From Deltaproteobacteria bacterium (GTDB lineage Bacteria > Desulfobacterota > Syntrophobacteria > BM002), in contig JAGFXI010000161.1 of NCBI GenBank assembly GCA_017861095.1, forward strand, positions 1 to 5,381: DNA of 5,381 nt. The letters run 5' to 3'. A model generated the notes under the pieces. That model ran no database searches. It saw only the letters and a program-made list of their open reading frames with translations, and was not told where the DNA came from. Position numbers and translations under genes: made by a program. Below, piece after piece: positions 4,655 to 5,381 of this stretch. Position 1 is the first letter of the stretch. Each line of letters begins with the position of its first letter.

Positions 4655-5381
4655 TCACCCCGTCTTCAAGCGCTCCTTGAGCGTCCGCACAGCCAGAAGC
4701 GCCTCAATTCCGGAGATGGTCTCCATGGGGCGAAATTCGCGGCCCCGCGTGTCAACGGGCTTCATGATTCCGAGACTCGTACAGGCCATCACCGCGTCGA
4801 AGTAGGGGAGGTTATTCCCCACATCGACAAAAGGTGAAAATATCCCGGTGAACCGGGAAACCCGTCTGTCGTCTCCCCTCGCCTTCGCGAGAATATCCTC
4901 CATCATCACGGCAAAGGCAGCCCGGGTGACCAACTCATCTGGACGAAAGGTCTGATCAGGATAGAGCTCGAGTCCCCGAACTCCCAGATACAGTACCGCC
5001 TCCACATCTTGCCGCAGAGGGTGAGTCCCCATATCCAACACCGCTGCTGGCTGCGCCGCGGCTTCCGTTTGCTGCCCGGTTGCGGGCGCTGTTCGTGACG
5101 GGTGGGAATTCCTGTTGTCAACTCTGGCACATACTTCGTCAAGCCTGAGTTCTTGCACAAACAGTGCCGCGGCCTCCCCTCGAGTCAAGGCCTCAGCTAG
5201 GGCGATCTGTTTTCCTATCGTGGTGCTGGGGGCGGCCCGCTGGATTTTCTCCAGGAGTGCCCAGGATCGATCAGCCTCGATGCTGTAGTCACTGTCGAGA
5301 TCAAGGACCTTGCGGTACATGCGGGCAGCGTCACTGAATCGGTAGCCCTTCTTGTACGCCTCCCCCATGAAGAAGTACGGG
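4655..5381 (-). CDS. TPR and S-layer-homology repeat protein (partial, 5' end outside window)
   Basis: 241 C-terminal residues are visible, and the frame stays open to the window edge. The first internal ATG (5366-5368) is not the real start, because the residues before it, PYFF, continue a tetratricopeptide repeat (YFFMGEAYKKGYRFSDAARM). Counting from that Met, a TPR spans about 1-30. A piece of an SLH repeat follows (LTRGEAAALFVQEL, 61-74), then an Ala/Gln/Thr-rich linker (90-110). A second SLH repeat runs near 113-163 (DQTFRPDELVTRAAFAVMM is its core) and a degenerate third near 178-235 (PFVDVGNNLPYFDAV, then FRPMETISGIEALL). SLH domains anchor proteins to cell-wall polymers or link envelope layers, and TPRs bind other proteins, so this is probably an exported envelope protein; its signal peptide would lie outside the window. 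It ends 110 bases before pilT in the same direction. A link to pili is inferred only from proximity. Confidence 0.85.
   Translation of the reverse strand, partial: PYFFMGEAYKKGYRFSDAARMYRKVLDLDSDYSIEADRSWALLEKIQRAAPSTTIGKQIALAEALTRGEAAALFVQELRLDEVCARVDNRNSHPSRTAPATGQQTEAAAQPAAVLDMGTHPLRQDVEAVLYLGVRGLELYPDQTFRPDELVTRAAFAVMMEDILAKARGDDRRVSRFTGIFSPFVDVGNNLPYFDAVMACTSLGIMKPVDTRGREFRPMETISGIEALLAVRTLKERLKTG

Noticed and set aside
1..5381. CRISPR array, insertion sequence or transposase
   Set aside because: No regularly spaced repeats, terminal inverted repeats or transposase motifs were seen on either strand.

Overview
The window reads as a GC-rich bacterial chromosome segment in which every gene I can support lies on the minus strand. 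Two PilT-family ATPases imply type IV pili. A protein with TPR and S-layer-homology (SLH) repeats suggests a structured cell surface. The promoters look like ordinary sigma-70 promoters. The base composition and gene mix could fit a soil or groundwater lineage such as Methylomirabilota/Rokubacteria or a delta-proteobacterial relative, but this is a guess that the sequence alone cannot settle.

Reading in the direction of transcription, from the right edge to the left: a TPR+SLH surface protein (its 5' end is outside the window) is followed by pilT, a second PilT/PilU-like retraction ATPase, a protein joining an N-terminal zinc ribbon to a receiver-like domain, and a 99-100 residue charged helical protein of unknown role. 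I find no convincing promoter in the gaps between these five genes, so they may be one transcript, ending at a weak hairpin plus T-run near 820-840. The gaps of 110, 150 and 212 bases are fairly long, however. The last of them can form several mutually exclusive stems that end just before the ribosome binding site of the zinc-ribbon gene.

Left of this lies a self-contained tRNA-Ala(CGC) unit: promoter (756-785), tRNA with encoded CCA (664-739) and intrinsic terminator (622-645). Then comes a near-consensus promoter (540-568) for hisB (histidine biosynthesis), whose last codons run off the left edge. The tRNA and hisB promoters share the extended -35 sequence TTGACAGGG.

How the genes may work together: the two ATPases would drive pilus retraction at the inner membrane. 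The zinc-ribbon/pseudo-receiver protein and the small helical protein directly downstream are the unexplained part and are candidates for a local regulator and partner of the motors. This is inference from position only. hisB and the tRNA look like unrelated housekeeping neighbours.
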